Positions 12,854-19,859 of a stretch of 23,378 bases of DNA are shown in pieces (position 1 is the stretch's first letter; each line of letters starts with the position of its first letter). Below the pieces are notes generated by a model. That model was given only the letters and a program-made list of their open reading frames with translations, had not been told where the DNA came from and did not search any database. The DNA comes from a virus. The stretch lies in the IMG/VR virus record IMGVR_UViG_3300012918_000006, positions 1 to 23,378 of that record. The stretch is one strand, 5' to 3'. The position numbers were made by a program, and so were the translations under genes.

Positions 12854-14663
12854 GCGCGTCGGTGCTTATAACGACAAGAGTAATGGCATCAGGACCAGCC
12901 ATTGGTTTTGGGGTGCTGCTGATACGTTCAAACCAAAGCCAACGGGTGACTCTGACCAAACGTCCGGATCTTCGGCCGATGAGGATGTGAGAAAGCTCTT
13001 GGTCGAAAACCCTCAGGCCAATGCTGCTACCCTTTACAACATGATCAAAGCCAAAGGCTTGAAGATTGTAAAGGCAACCGAGCATGCAGCTCTGGGCGTG
13101 GATAAGAAGAAATTCGACGATTGCGTAAACAAGGTGTCGGCCAAAGGCAACACCAGTAACGCCTATGCCGTTTGCAACGCGAGCCTTCAACAGGGGGGCA
13201 GCACAGGTGCAAAGAAGAAGAAGAGAACCGAAGCCGACTCAGCCTCAGCAAATACGCAAATGCTTCCGGCAGGTGCTAAGGGTGTTCCAAAGAAGAAACC
13301 AAAGACAGAGTCATCTCAGGGCAACATTTCTTGGACAGCAAAGTTTAAGGAATCGTCTGCGGTCGACGACGGGATAGGACACACGAAGTTTGAAGTGGCC
13401 CTCATCACTGAAGGACTGGGGAATTTCAAGGATGCATTTTATTACGACCGCGAAGCCCTGGAATCTGCAATCCCGATATTCGAGGGAGCAAAGATCTATG
13501 CCGATCACCCATCTCTTAGCGAAGAAGAAGACAGGCCAGAGAGATCAGTGCGCGACATCCTCGGCCATTACCAGGACCTTCGCATCCAAGAAAAAGACGA
13601 TGGTTGCGGCGAGCTCTTAGCTGATCTCGTCACTCTTCCAGATAAATCAAACGAATGGGCCCGCACTCGCATCAAGCACGCGGCCGAGTACGCCAAGAAG
13701 TTCCCAGATAAGGATTTTGTCGGTCTATCCATCAATGCCTCAGGTGATGCGATGGAAAAGAAGATCGACGACGTAATTGCCTCGGCACCCGAGGGCGCAA
13801 AGATCAAACTCCAAGAAGCTAAAGATTCAGGAATTGAAACCATCAGAGTCGTATCAGAGATCAAGGATGCCGTATCCTGTGATCTAGTCACTGAGGCCGG
13901 AGCTGGTGGCAGAATAATCAATCTCATCGAAGGGGAAAACATGGCCACCAAAAAAGGCAAAGTTAAAAACAGAGAAGCAGCAGCAGACGGCGAACACGAC
14001 GATGCGGCTCAAGATATGGAACTCATCAAAAAGATGCTCGACGAATACGTGGGAAAAGCCGATGGCGATGACGGGCACTCCAACGAGACCATGAAGATGG
14101 CTTACGAGGCCTATGAGGCCTACAAGGAAATGGGCCACAAAGAAGAAGAGGCCATGAAGATGGCAGGCTCTGCGATGAAGCTTGCTAAGCACATGGCGGG
14201 CAAGAAGGAAGCAGCAGAAACGGATGAGGCCGATGAGGCTGAAGAATCCGATGAGGCAGATGCCGATGGAAAAAAGAAGCCTGATGAAAATCAGGAATGT
14301 GGCGACGAAAAGGATGGAAAAATGAAAAAGATGGAATCCGAGATGCTCCGTCTCAAGGGCCGACTTGCTCTCGTTGAAGCCGACAAGAAAAAGTCAGAGG
14401 CCTATCTCTATATGGAAGATAAACTTGCCAAGAGCAAACAACCTAACTCGATTACTAAAGCCTTCCGTGAAGCGGCAAAGGGCAAGATCAAATCGAAAGA
14501 GGATGTAGATTCGCAATGGCAATCATTTGCCAATGGTGTTGAAGCACAAAAACAGGGTGAAGCCGTTGATAATGTGTTCTTCACTGAAAAAGGAATCACA
14601 GCAAGTGATGAAACTGAAAATGGCGGCATCCTCGATTTCAGCACCTGTGCTGATAATTATTAA
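12774..14663 (+). CDS. Prohead protease fused to scaffold
   Basis: The 629-residue product has three parts. Residues 50-190 are a lysine-rich region with a helical module (FDDCVNKVSAKGNTSNAYAVCNASL). Residues 200-385 are a prohead protease-like domain: KIYADHPS (candidate catalytic His245), RPERSVRDILGHY, then DFVGLSINASG (candidate Ser319). From residue 390 comes a long, charged, helical scaffold (EAYEAYKEMGHKEEEAMKMAG and a Glu/Asp/Lys-rich segment). Such proteins guide capsid assembly and are then cleaved. GTG 12774 is preferred because GGAGG lies eight bases upstream; GTG 12825 is the alternative. Start at either site overlaps the gene before. The scaffold also has its own internal start. 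Confidence 0.8.
   Translation: MRSWSDSFQKLLERKSKVKFKEDKTHKRVGAYNDKSNGIRTSHWFWGAADTFKPKPTGDSDQTSGSSADEDVRKLLVENPQANAATLYNMIKAKGLKIVKATEHAALGVDKKKFDDCVNKVSAKGNTSNAYAVCNASLQQGGSTGAKKKKRTEADSASANTQMLPAGAKGVPKKKPKTESSQGNISWTAKFKESSAVDDGIGHTKFEVALITEGLGNFKDAFYYDREALESAIPIFEGAKIYADHPSLSEEEDRPERSVRDILGHYQDLRIQEKDDGCGELLADLVTLPDKSNEWARTRIKHAAEYAKKFPDKDFVGLSINASGDAMEKKIDDVIASAPEGAKIKLQEAKDSGIETIRVVSEIKDAVSCDLVTEAGAGGRIINLIEGENMATKKGKVKNREAAADGEHDDAAQDMELIKKMLDEYVGKADGDDGHSNETMKMAYEAYEAYKEMGHKEEEAMKMAGSAMKLAKHMAGKKEAAETDEADEAEESDEADADGKKKPDENQECGDEKDGKMKKMESEMLRLKGRLALVEADKKKSEAYLYMEDKLAKSKQPNSITKAFREAAKGKIKSKEDVDSQWQSFANGVEAQKQGEAVDNVFFTEKGITASDETENGGILDFSTCADNY
13941..14663 (+). CDS. Nested scaffold protein from an internal start
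   Basis: ATG 13941, in frame within the protease-scaffold gene, follows AAGGGG at a 5-base spacing, a good ribosome binding site exactly at the domain junction (the sequence changes from protease to MATKKGKVKNREAAADG). Initiation there would give a 240-residue scaffold alone, acidic and helical, with repeated EAYEAYKEMGHKEEEAM-type segments and a possible coiled coil near MKKMESEMLRLKGRLALVEA. This parallels lambda C/Nu3, where a protease and a scaffold share a C-terminus. The start is inferred from the ribosome binding site and domain boundary. Confidence 0.6.
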   Translation: MATKKGKVKNREAAADGEHDDAAQDMELIKKMLDEYVGKADGDDGHSNETMKMAYEAYEAYKEMGHKEEEAMKMAGSAMKLAKHMAGKKEAAETDEADEAEESDEADADGKKKPDENQECGDEKDGKMKKMESEMLRLKGRLALVEADKKKSEAYLYMEDKLAKSKQPNSITKAFREAAKGKIKSKEDVDSQWQSFANGVEAQKQGEAVDNVFFTEKGITASDETENGGILDFSTCADNY

Positions 14664-14675
14664 GGAGTAAAACCA

Positions 14676-15161
14676 ATGACAAAAAATACCAAAGTCAGAG
14701 AGATCTCCGATAAGTCGATCTTTCCTGACGCAACCACGGTGATCACATCGACTACCACGTTCGCCTCTGGCGATTTGTTGGTGTTTGATGACACCCTCAA
14801 CAAGATCGTAGTCCCGACACTCGAAGCCGATGGTGCGACATTCTTGGGCGTTGCCGTTGTGAGCGTCACAAATGGCCATGCTAAGGACGTCTACACCACC
14901 GACGTAGATGCATCGGTTGCGATCACGTCCATTCCAGGGCCGGTCTATGGGAGCGTATTTAAGAGCTTCCTGAAAGTCGGCGATGTTCTAAATCCTGGTG
15001 ACTCCGTTTTCCTCTATCCCACTGGCGGCACGAACTTCGTGCAAGCTGCAGGGACAAAGGCCATCGGTATCTACCAAGGTAAGACAGTCACGGCAGTCAC
15101 CGGGACTGAGGTCGAAATCCTTTACGGTGCTCGCCATCCCGGCGACACGTTGCGATTCTAA
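14676..15161 (+). CDS. Head decoration or stabilisation protein
   Basis: This 161-residue beta-rich protein lies directly before the major capsid gene, the usual place for lambda gpD- or DUF2190-like decoration proteins. Glycine-turn strands recur (SGDLLVFDDTLNKIVVPTL, GDVLNPGDSVFLYPTGG, AIGIYQGKTVTA), as in the small capsid-stabilising family that trims 'early' capsid lattices. AAGGAG precedes ATG 14676 by nine bases. Function is inferred from position and fold-like composition rather than a diagnostic motif. Confidence 0.75.
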   Translation: MTKNTKVREISDKSIFPDATTVITSTTTFASGDLLVFDDTLNKIVVPTLEADGATFLGVAVVSVTNGHAKDVYTTDVDASVAITSIPGPVYGSVFKSFLKVGDVLNPGDSVFLYPTGGTNFVQAAGTKAIGIYQGKTVTAVTGTEVEILYGARHPGDTLRF

Positions 15162-15174
15162 GGAAGGATGACAA

Positions 15175-16425
15175 ATGAACCCAACATTTAAAACAGTCGA
15201 AGAGGCAAATACCTGGCTCACCAACTTCATGGCGACCAGATCACAATCAAACCCGATCCGCGAGCGCAACCGCAGAGTGCAAAAGCGCCTGATGACAGAG
15301 TGCGAAGACGTGAAAGAATTCCGTGAAGGGATGAAGCGCCGGTATGGCTTTGATCCCATCACTGATTCGAAGCGTTTCCCGGTGCTCATGGAATCGTTCT
15401 CGTGGAAGAAGTTCCGTCAAGAGCTGGGATCGAAACTCCGTGAGGCAGATAGCTCTTCTGCTTTCACTCAGTTCCTGCGCGCCGGCATTCAGAACATCAC
15501 AGCGAACATGTATGAGATCACTCAGGGTTCGCACGATGATTGGGTCACAACCGTTGGATCCACTCGGGCTGAGGAGCCCTACGCTCCGATGCATGGTGTG
15601 GCGTTCCCTCGCCAAGTTGGTCCGCAAGTTCCCTATCCAGAGGTCGGAGCTGCGGCGCTTGACTTGAAGTTGAAAAACTACAAGTACGGCAGCATCTACG
15701 GCGTGGAAAAAGAGCTTTTGGAAGATGACCAAACTGGACAGTTCCAGAGGCAGGCAGGAATGCTCGGTGAATACCTGAAGGTGCTCACTGAAGTTCTTGT
15801 CATGGGAAAACTCGCATCCGTCACCGGTGGTTGCACCTATGCCGGCTACACGGTTCCCGTATCTGAGACGAAGCCATCGAACGAGGCAACATATCCTTGG
15901 TCGACGACTCTCTCAGGTGGTGGCAAGAACCGTCCGACAGCATTCGGTGTCATGACTCAGACGAACATCCAAAACGGATTCATCGGCCTCATGGCTCAGA
16001 AGAATCTGCAAGGCTTGTTCATGCAGGTCGCACCCTCTCGCATCCTGATCTCGCCATTCTATGTGTTTGATTTGGCAGTGTTGCTGAACTCAGCTTACTA
16101 CCCATCAGGCGCAGCAGCAGCGGGCTCCACGGGTGGCGCGTTTGCAATCAACCCACTTAAGGGGATCGCTGATTCCACCGTCTCTCGGTACATGTTCGAC
16201 AATGCCGGCGCAATCACTGGTTCGTCGAAGGCATGGTATATGATGGACGATGCGAAGCCGTGGTTCATCCTTCAACAGCGCACACCAGTGGCCGTTGAAC
16301 AAGAGAACCCACAATCGGGCGAGAGCTTCCAGCGCGATATCTATCGCTTCAAAGCCTACAGCCGGCAGAACGCGGACTTCATTGATCCGCGTTTCGCATG
16401 GCAGGGTTCTGACGGTAGCGTTTGA
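15175..16425 (+). CDS. Major capsid protein (HK97-fold, probable)
   Basis: This 416-residue protein has a strong AAGGAAGGA ribosome binding site before ATG 15175, fitting high expression. A charged helical N-terminal region (about residues 1-100) could be the cleaved delta-like segment. It is followed by a stretch resembling the HK97-fold E-loop and P-domain (VTTVGSTRAEEPYAPMHGVAFP, then YGVEKELLEDDQ) and an A-domain containing SRILISPFYVFDLAVLLNS. It follows the protease-scaffold and decoration genes and precedes connectors, the canonical capsid position. Fold assignment rests on context and length; no absolutely diagnostic motif exists. Confidence 0.85.
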   Translation: MNPTFKTVEEANTWLTNFMATRSQSNPIRERNRRVQKRLMTECEDVKEFREGMKRRYGFDPITDSKRFPVLMESFSWKKFRQELGSKLREADSSSAFTQFLRAGIQNITANMYEITQGSHDDWVTTVGSTRAEEPYAPMHGVAFPRQVGPQVPYPEVGAAALDLKLKNYKYGSIYGVEKELLEDDQTGQFQRQAGMLGEYLKVLTEVLVMGKLASVTGGCTYAGYTVPVSETKPSNEATYPWSTTLSGGGKNRPTAFGVMTQTNIQNGFIGLMAQKNLQGLFMQVAPSRILISPFYVFDLAVLLNSAYYPSGAAAAGSTGGAFAINPLKGIADSTVSRYMFDNAGAITGSSKAWYMMDDAKPWFILQQRTPVAVEQENPQSGESFQRDIYRFKAYSRQNADFIDPRFAWQGSDGSV

Positions 16426-16502
16426 TCACCTTGATTTTTTATCAGCACTGATTGGTCTGGACCTCTCACATGGGGTTCGGGCTTCACCTTAGAGATAGGC
16501 AA

Positions 16503-16922
16503 ATGAAGAAAGTGATAGCAGCAAGATCCATCAACGGAGTCGGCACATCGGAACTCGCATCTGAAGAGAAAATCAGAGAGATGCGGTCAAACATCATCAT
16601 TCGTCGGTCGTCGGCTCTCGTCTCCATTCCTGAGAAAATCGCAGGCGATAAGTTCGCTTACAAGAACTGGCAGATCCCAGACGGTGTCGCGCTCTTCCCG
16701 CTTGATTGGAAGATGAGGTTTGTCGATCTCTACTATCCGTTCGCCGAAGATGGACCACTGCTTGTAGATTTCCCCACATTCGAGAATCAAACCAATGCCA
16801 TTAAAGAGAAGCAGCAGATCCTCCATGCTCTCGGCCACCGGCACATCTACATCACAAACTCAATTCAGATGACTGAGGCCGAAGTCCGCGAGCAGCTCTT
16901 CAAAGTCAAAGAGGTCAGCTAA
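16503..16922 (+). CDS. Hypothetical protein after capsid, possible connector (139 aa)
   Basis: This 139-residue protein starts at ATG 16503, chosen over an in-frame ATG at 16452 that would place an odd extension in the intergenic gap. A weak TAGAGATAGGC precedes it. The product contains RRSSALVSIPEKIAGDKFAYKN and a helical C-terminus (MTEAEVREQLFKVKEVS). I do not recognise the family. Its location between the capsid and the tail-adaptor genes suggests a small head-completion protein. Its stop overlaps the next start (TAATG), so the two are coupled. Confidence 0.7.
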   Translation: MKKVIAARSINGVGTSELASEEKIREMRSNIIIRRSSALVSIPEKIAGDKFAYKNWQIPDGVALFPLDWKMRFVDLYYPFAEDGPLLVDFPTFENQTNAIKEKQQILHALGHRHIYITNSIQMTEAEVREQLFKVKEVS

Positions 16923-17575
16923 TGGCTTGGACGACGTCCATCGCAGACTTAAGACGAACTCTCTCTGACGGGGCTAAGGATAAACTGCGCTATCGCAAGC
17001 GCGTGATTGGAATTCAGAATGGAACAAATCTTGTATTTAAAACATTTGAGTATCGGCGTACTCAGACTCTTGTTGGTGCAGTTGCTCCTATTGGCGTTTA
17101 CGTGGATGACGCTTCTGTGGCTATCGTTAGCGATGATGTGGACAGCGGTGAATTTACTCTTGCGGTTGCCCCAACTGATGCTCAGGCTCTTCGGGCGACG
17201 TACTACTTACAATGGTTCACCGACACTGAGTTAACAGAATTTCTGGTGGTTGCCACCCAGTGGTTGGGATTCGGAACCGACTTCACATCGATTGCCGATT
17301 CTTTCCAACCATCGGCTCTAAAATATGGGGCGTGCACCGCCTACAGAAAGCTTGCTCTCTTCTGGGCCCAGAACATGTCGGAGATCTACCAACTCCAGGA
17401 TGCACCACTGGATAAAGAGTTCGATCCTGTGAAGCAGTACGGGGATCTAGCAGAGCTCATGTGCAAAGACGCTATGGTCTTAAGGGATGACGTTTACACG
17501 CGCCAGGGCAGAGCAAAAGCTCCTAGGTTTGCAACCTTTGCCGGCAACGTGCGCGACGTGAAACCACCGAGATGA
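16922..17575 (+). CDS. Head-tail connector (adaptor) protein
   Basis: This 217-residue protein has an N-terminal beta-rich region (KRVIGIQNGTNLVFKTFEYRR, then PIGVYVDDASVAIVSDDVDSG) and a helical C-terminus (YGACTAYRKLALFWAQNMSEIY). Beta at the start and helices at the end, after the capsid gene, resemble siphovirus head-tail adaptor proteins that bind beneath the portal. The start overlaps the previous stop (TAATG). The family assignment is by position and general build, not by a specific motif. Confidence 0.6.
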   Translation: MAWTTSIADLRRTLSDGAKDKLRYRKRVIGIQNGTNLVFKTFEYRRTQTLVGAVAPIGVYVDDASVAIVSDDVDSGEFTLAVAPTDAQALRATYYLQWFTDTELTEFLVVATQWLGFGTDFTSIADSFQPSALKYGACTAYRKLALFWAQNMSEIYQLQDAPLDKEFDPVKQYGDLAELMCKDAMVLRDDVYTRQGRAKAPRFATFAGNVRDVKPPR

Positions 17576-18021
17576 AGATCAAGATTGAGAACGGAATTCT
17601 GGATTACTTAAACGAGCTGATGGACAGAGCTAGTTCTGGAAAAGTGAAGGGTTACTTAAACCGCGTGGTCTACAAGCAGATCATCGAAGCCCAACAAAAG
17701 AGATGGATGACCGAAGGTGCGTCGGAGGGGAAACAATGGATACCGTTAAATCCGGAGTATCGACAGAGGAAATTAAAGAAGTTTGCCTCATACCAGGGTG
17801 GCGGCAGAAAAATGCTGATCGCTACAAATCGCTTAGTCGACAGCATGACGGGAAAATCGAATCAGGATCACTTCAAGCTAGTGACCGAGCGACGGATAGA
17901 GGTGGGAAGCCTTGTCGAATACGCGAGGTACGTGGACGAGAAAAGGGACATCACAACTTTCGGGGATAAGACAATCAACGAGATCTTAAAAGGTCTCAAT
18001 GATTACTTAGTAGGCAGGTAA
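17572..18021 (+). CDS. Tail-completion protein, Mu gpG/HK97 gp10-like
   Basis: This 149-residue basic protein is coupled to the gene before it by an ATGA overlap. The pattern KRWMTEGASEGKQWIPLNPEYRQRK, then GRKMLIATNRLVDSMTG, then a YARYVDEKR segment matches the order seen in Phage_tail_S / virion-morphogenesis proteins (W....P...Y...K, L..T..L..S, Y..Y...). These join or finish the tail end that meets the head. No metal site or transmembrane segment is present. Confidence 0.75.
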   Translation: MKIKIENGILDYLNELMDRASSGKVKGYLNRVVYKQIIEAQQKRWMTEGASEGKQWIPLNPEYRQRKLKKFASYQGGGRKMLIATNRLVDSMTGKSNQDHFKLVTERRIEVGSLVEYARYVDEKRDITTFGDKTINEILKGLNDYLVGR

Positions 18022-18025
18022 GACA

Positions 18026-18535
18026 GTGGTAGCTGAGCAGCTAGTTGAGAGAACAAGAGATATGATTCTCGCCGAGATCAAGGCCAAGATCTCTGCGGCA
18101 CTCCTTGCTGTGCGCACAGAGAGATCTGACCCACGGGTTACCACTGAGATTCCTCGCCAATACTTTATCTTCGACGGAGCTCACACCTATAACTGTCCGG
18201 CCGTCTTCGTCGTCGTCGACTCAATGGACTTTCCTGAGTCTTCCTACGGACCGAATCACATCAACAATTTAGTGAAGATCTATTGTTCGGCCGTGGTCGA
18301 GGATAGGGACATGGCGTTTCTCACGATCAAGGCCGAGAGATACCAGGCCGCCCTTTGCAGGATTCTGCATCGGACGATTCTGCAAGATGATCCGAACTTT
18401 ATTAAGATCTATTCTCGAGTGTTAAGGGCCGAGTTCTCGCCGATCTTCACCCGGAAAGAGAAGACCAACGAGGGAATATTCAGGAAAGAAGTTTCATTGG
18501 AATTGGAAGTTAAACATTTTGAAAACCCAAACTAA
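18026..18535 (+). CDS. Tail terminator-like protein
   Basis: This 169-residue protein starts with GTG 18026, with an AGGTAAG a few bases upstream. It has an amphipathic N-terminal helix and a beta-rich core (YFIFDGAHTYNCPAVFVVVDSMDF, then NNLVKIYCSAVVEDRD), followed by helices and strands ending in a charged tail. Its place directly before the tail tube gene and after the tail-completion gene is where the tail terminator of siphoviruses lies, which caps the tube and sets its end. Sequence motifs are not diagnostic. Its stop codon lies in the loop of a hairpin that overlaps the tube gene's ribosome binding site. Confidence 0.65.
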   Translation: MVAEQLVERTRDMILAEIKAKISAALLAVRTERSDPRVTTEIPRQYFIFDGAHTYNCPAVFVVVDSMDFPESSYGPNHINNLVKIYCSAVVEDRDMAFLTIKAERYQAALCRILHRTILQDDPNFIKIYSRVLRAEFSPIFTRKEKTNEGIFRKEVSLELEVKHFENPN

Positions 18536-18547
18536 CTTTGGGAGGGG
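18526..18547 (+). promoter_or_regulatory. Hairpin controlling tail-tube translation
   Basis: CCCAAA (18526-18531) pairs with TTTGGG (18537-18542). The loop contains the upstream stop codon TAA (18533-18535), and the 3' arm overlaps the tube gene's GGGAGGGG ribosome binding site (18540-18547). Ribosomes terminating upstream would melt the stem, coupling the two genes. Confidence 0.55.
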
Positions 18548-18553
18548 CAGCAT

Positions 18554-19093
18554 ATGTCAATATCCTTTGCAACCGTAACCCCGGCCGATTTCGATATCGG
18601 TCCGTGCAAGGTTACTTACAACACAGTTGATCTTGGTGGAACTCTCGACAACGTAGTGATCCATTTCAAATATGACAAAGCACCACTGAAGGCCGACCAG
18701 ACAGGCACGACTCTGCTTGATGAAGCTGTGTCGGGCATGGAGGTGACTGTTGCTACGTCCTTCCTAGAGACTCGAAACAAAGCCAATCTCGCGACGATCC
18801 TCCCGGCATTCACCTTGGCCGGCACTTCACCTGCTAATTTCTTGACCATGAACAACAAGGTGGCGACGAGATATCTAGCGGCTCTGGCATTCCCTCTGGA
18901 ACTTCATCCAATGTCGGATGCAACAGCCGTGAAGAATTTCGATTACTACTTCTACAAGGCTGTGCCGTCAGAAGAGAGCGAGATCATCCTAGGGCCGGCC
19001 GATCAGCGAAGGGTCAAGATCATCTGGAAAATCTACCTAGACTTCACGGTCACCGGTGGTCAGATGTTCCGTTACGGCGATCACACTCTCTAA
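18554..19093 (+). CDS. Major tail tube protein
   Basis: This 179-residue protein has a very strong GGGAGGGG ribosome binding site six bases before ATG 18554, as expected for an abundant tube protein. The N-terminal block FDIGPCKVTYNTVDLGGTLDNVVIHFKYD and KADQTGTTLLDEAVSGMEV resemble tail tube proteins of phages, where a beta-sandwich polymerises into hexameric rings. The position, directly before the chaperone and tape measure genes, is canonical for siphoviruses. No separate sheath gene follows or precedes it. Confidence 0.85.
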   Translation: MSISFATVTPADFDIGPCKVTYNTVDLGGTLDNVVIHFKYDKAPLKADQTGTTLLDEAVSGMEVTVATSFLETRNKANLATILPAFTLAGTSPANFLTMNNKVATRYLAALAFPLELHPMSDATAVKNFDYYFYKAVPSEESEIILGPADQRRVKIIWKIYLDFTVTGGQMFRYGDHTL

Positions 19094-19104
19094 AAAGGAT
19101 AGAT

Positions 19105-19575
19105 ATGAGACTCTTGCCCTTAAGACAGAAGAAGACTGAACCGATTGGACCGATCGTTGACCTTGATGCGATCGTATCCGATCCAACACCTTTTCGTTTC
19201 AAGGGCAAGATCCATATTATTAAACCTATCTCATTTAAAGAGTTTCTGAAGTTCACAGCATCGCAATCAAACTTCGTCTCCACTCTGAACTCGAACACTC
19301 AAGTAACCCCGGATCAGTTAGCGGATGGTTACCATCAGATCATCTCTGCCGTTTGCGATACGATCACGATTCAAGACATCAAGGATATGGAACAGGCCCA
19401 GATCGGAGCCCTGTATCAGCTCATTCTCGATGTTGTGACAGGCTCGGTGCAAACGGGTGACAGAGTCGATGACGGTAAAAAAAAACGCTTCCGTCTGCCG
19501 ATCTACGAATCGAGTCAGCTAGGATCGTTGCCGAATGCGCTAGAGAGTTCGGATGGAGTTACGAGCAAATCCTAA
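19105..19575 (+). CDS. Tail assembly chaperone, short form (lambda gpG-like)
   Basis: This 156-residue protein is expressed when ribosomes stay in frame through the A9 run at 19477-19485. It contains an N-terminal segment with FRFKGKIHIIKPISFKEFLKF, which resembles the beta-hairpin start of tail chaperones, then helices (IKDMEQAQIGALYQLILDVV). The last 30 codons after the slip site are low in conservation, as expected if they exist only to reach a stop. It would coat the tape measure protein during tail assembly. AAGGAT precedes ATG 19105. Confidence 0.75.
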   Translation: MRLLPLRQKKTEPIGPIVDLDAIVSDPTPFRFKGKIHIIKPISFKEFLKFTASQSNFVSTLNSNTQVTPDQLADGYHQIISAVCDTITIQDIKDMEQAQIGALYQLILDVVTGSVQTGDRVDDGKKKRFRLPIYESSQLGSLPNALESSDGVTSKS

Positions 19576-19859
19576 GCTGTCCGGCTAGGGCATTGTTTGC
19601 GATCTTAAAGGCCGCGCGTGAGCAGAAGAATCAACAGCAGGCGGAGTTCTTTGCAAACATGGTCGAAGTAGCAGCAGTCCCACAACAGCCGGCAAAGTAC
19701 GCAAATGAGCTTCGCAAGCACTGGACAGACATTGCGATGAATCTCATTCCTGAATCCCTTAGGCCGGATCCTGTAAAGCGTGAGCTAACACCTCCACCAG
19801 TGATGGTCGCCATGCTCAAGCGCGCAGAAGAGATCAAGAGGAGTTTAGGCCGTGGCTGA
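19105..19859 (+). CDS. Tail assembly chaperone, long form by -1 frameshift (gpGT-like)
   Basis: Ribosomes shifting back one base on A-AAA-AAA (within 19477-19485) enter a frame that is open from ACG at 19485 to TGA 19857-19859. The fusion has 127 residues from the short form plus 124 new ones (251 aa). The added part reads on as TLPSADLRIESARIVAECAR, then FGWSYEQILSCPARALFAIL, a helical domain with a W..xxIL pattern typical of T-like chaperone domains. A separate start at TTG 19593 has no ribosome binding site, which argues against an independent gene. This is the known lambda G/GT strategy; it overlaps the tape measure gene by eight bases. Confidence 0.8.
19477..19485 (+). promoter_or_regulatory. 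Slippery sequence for -1 frameshifting
   Basis: Nine consecutive A residues, read as GGT AAA AAA AAA CGC in the zero frame, form an A-AAA-AAA slip site like those of dnaX and many tail chaperones. The -1 frame is open to 19859. I looked for but could not confirm a downstream stimulatory stem. Confidence 0.75.

Noticed and set aside
16423-16440. Terminator after the capsid gene (short ATCA/TGAT stem with T6)
   Set aside because: The stem is only four base pairs; it may attenuate slightly but does not reach the standard for a terminator.
19593-19859. Independent small gene starting at TTG between chaperone and tape measure
   Set aside because: No ribosome binding site, and the frame is open upstream to the slippery run, so it is better explained as the frameshift extension.
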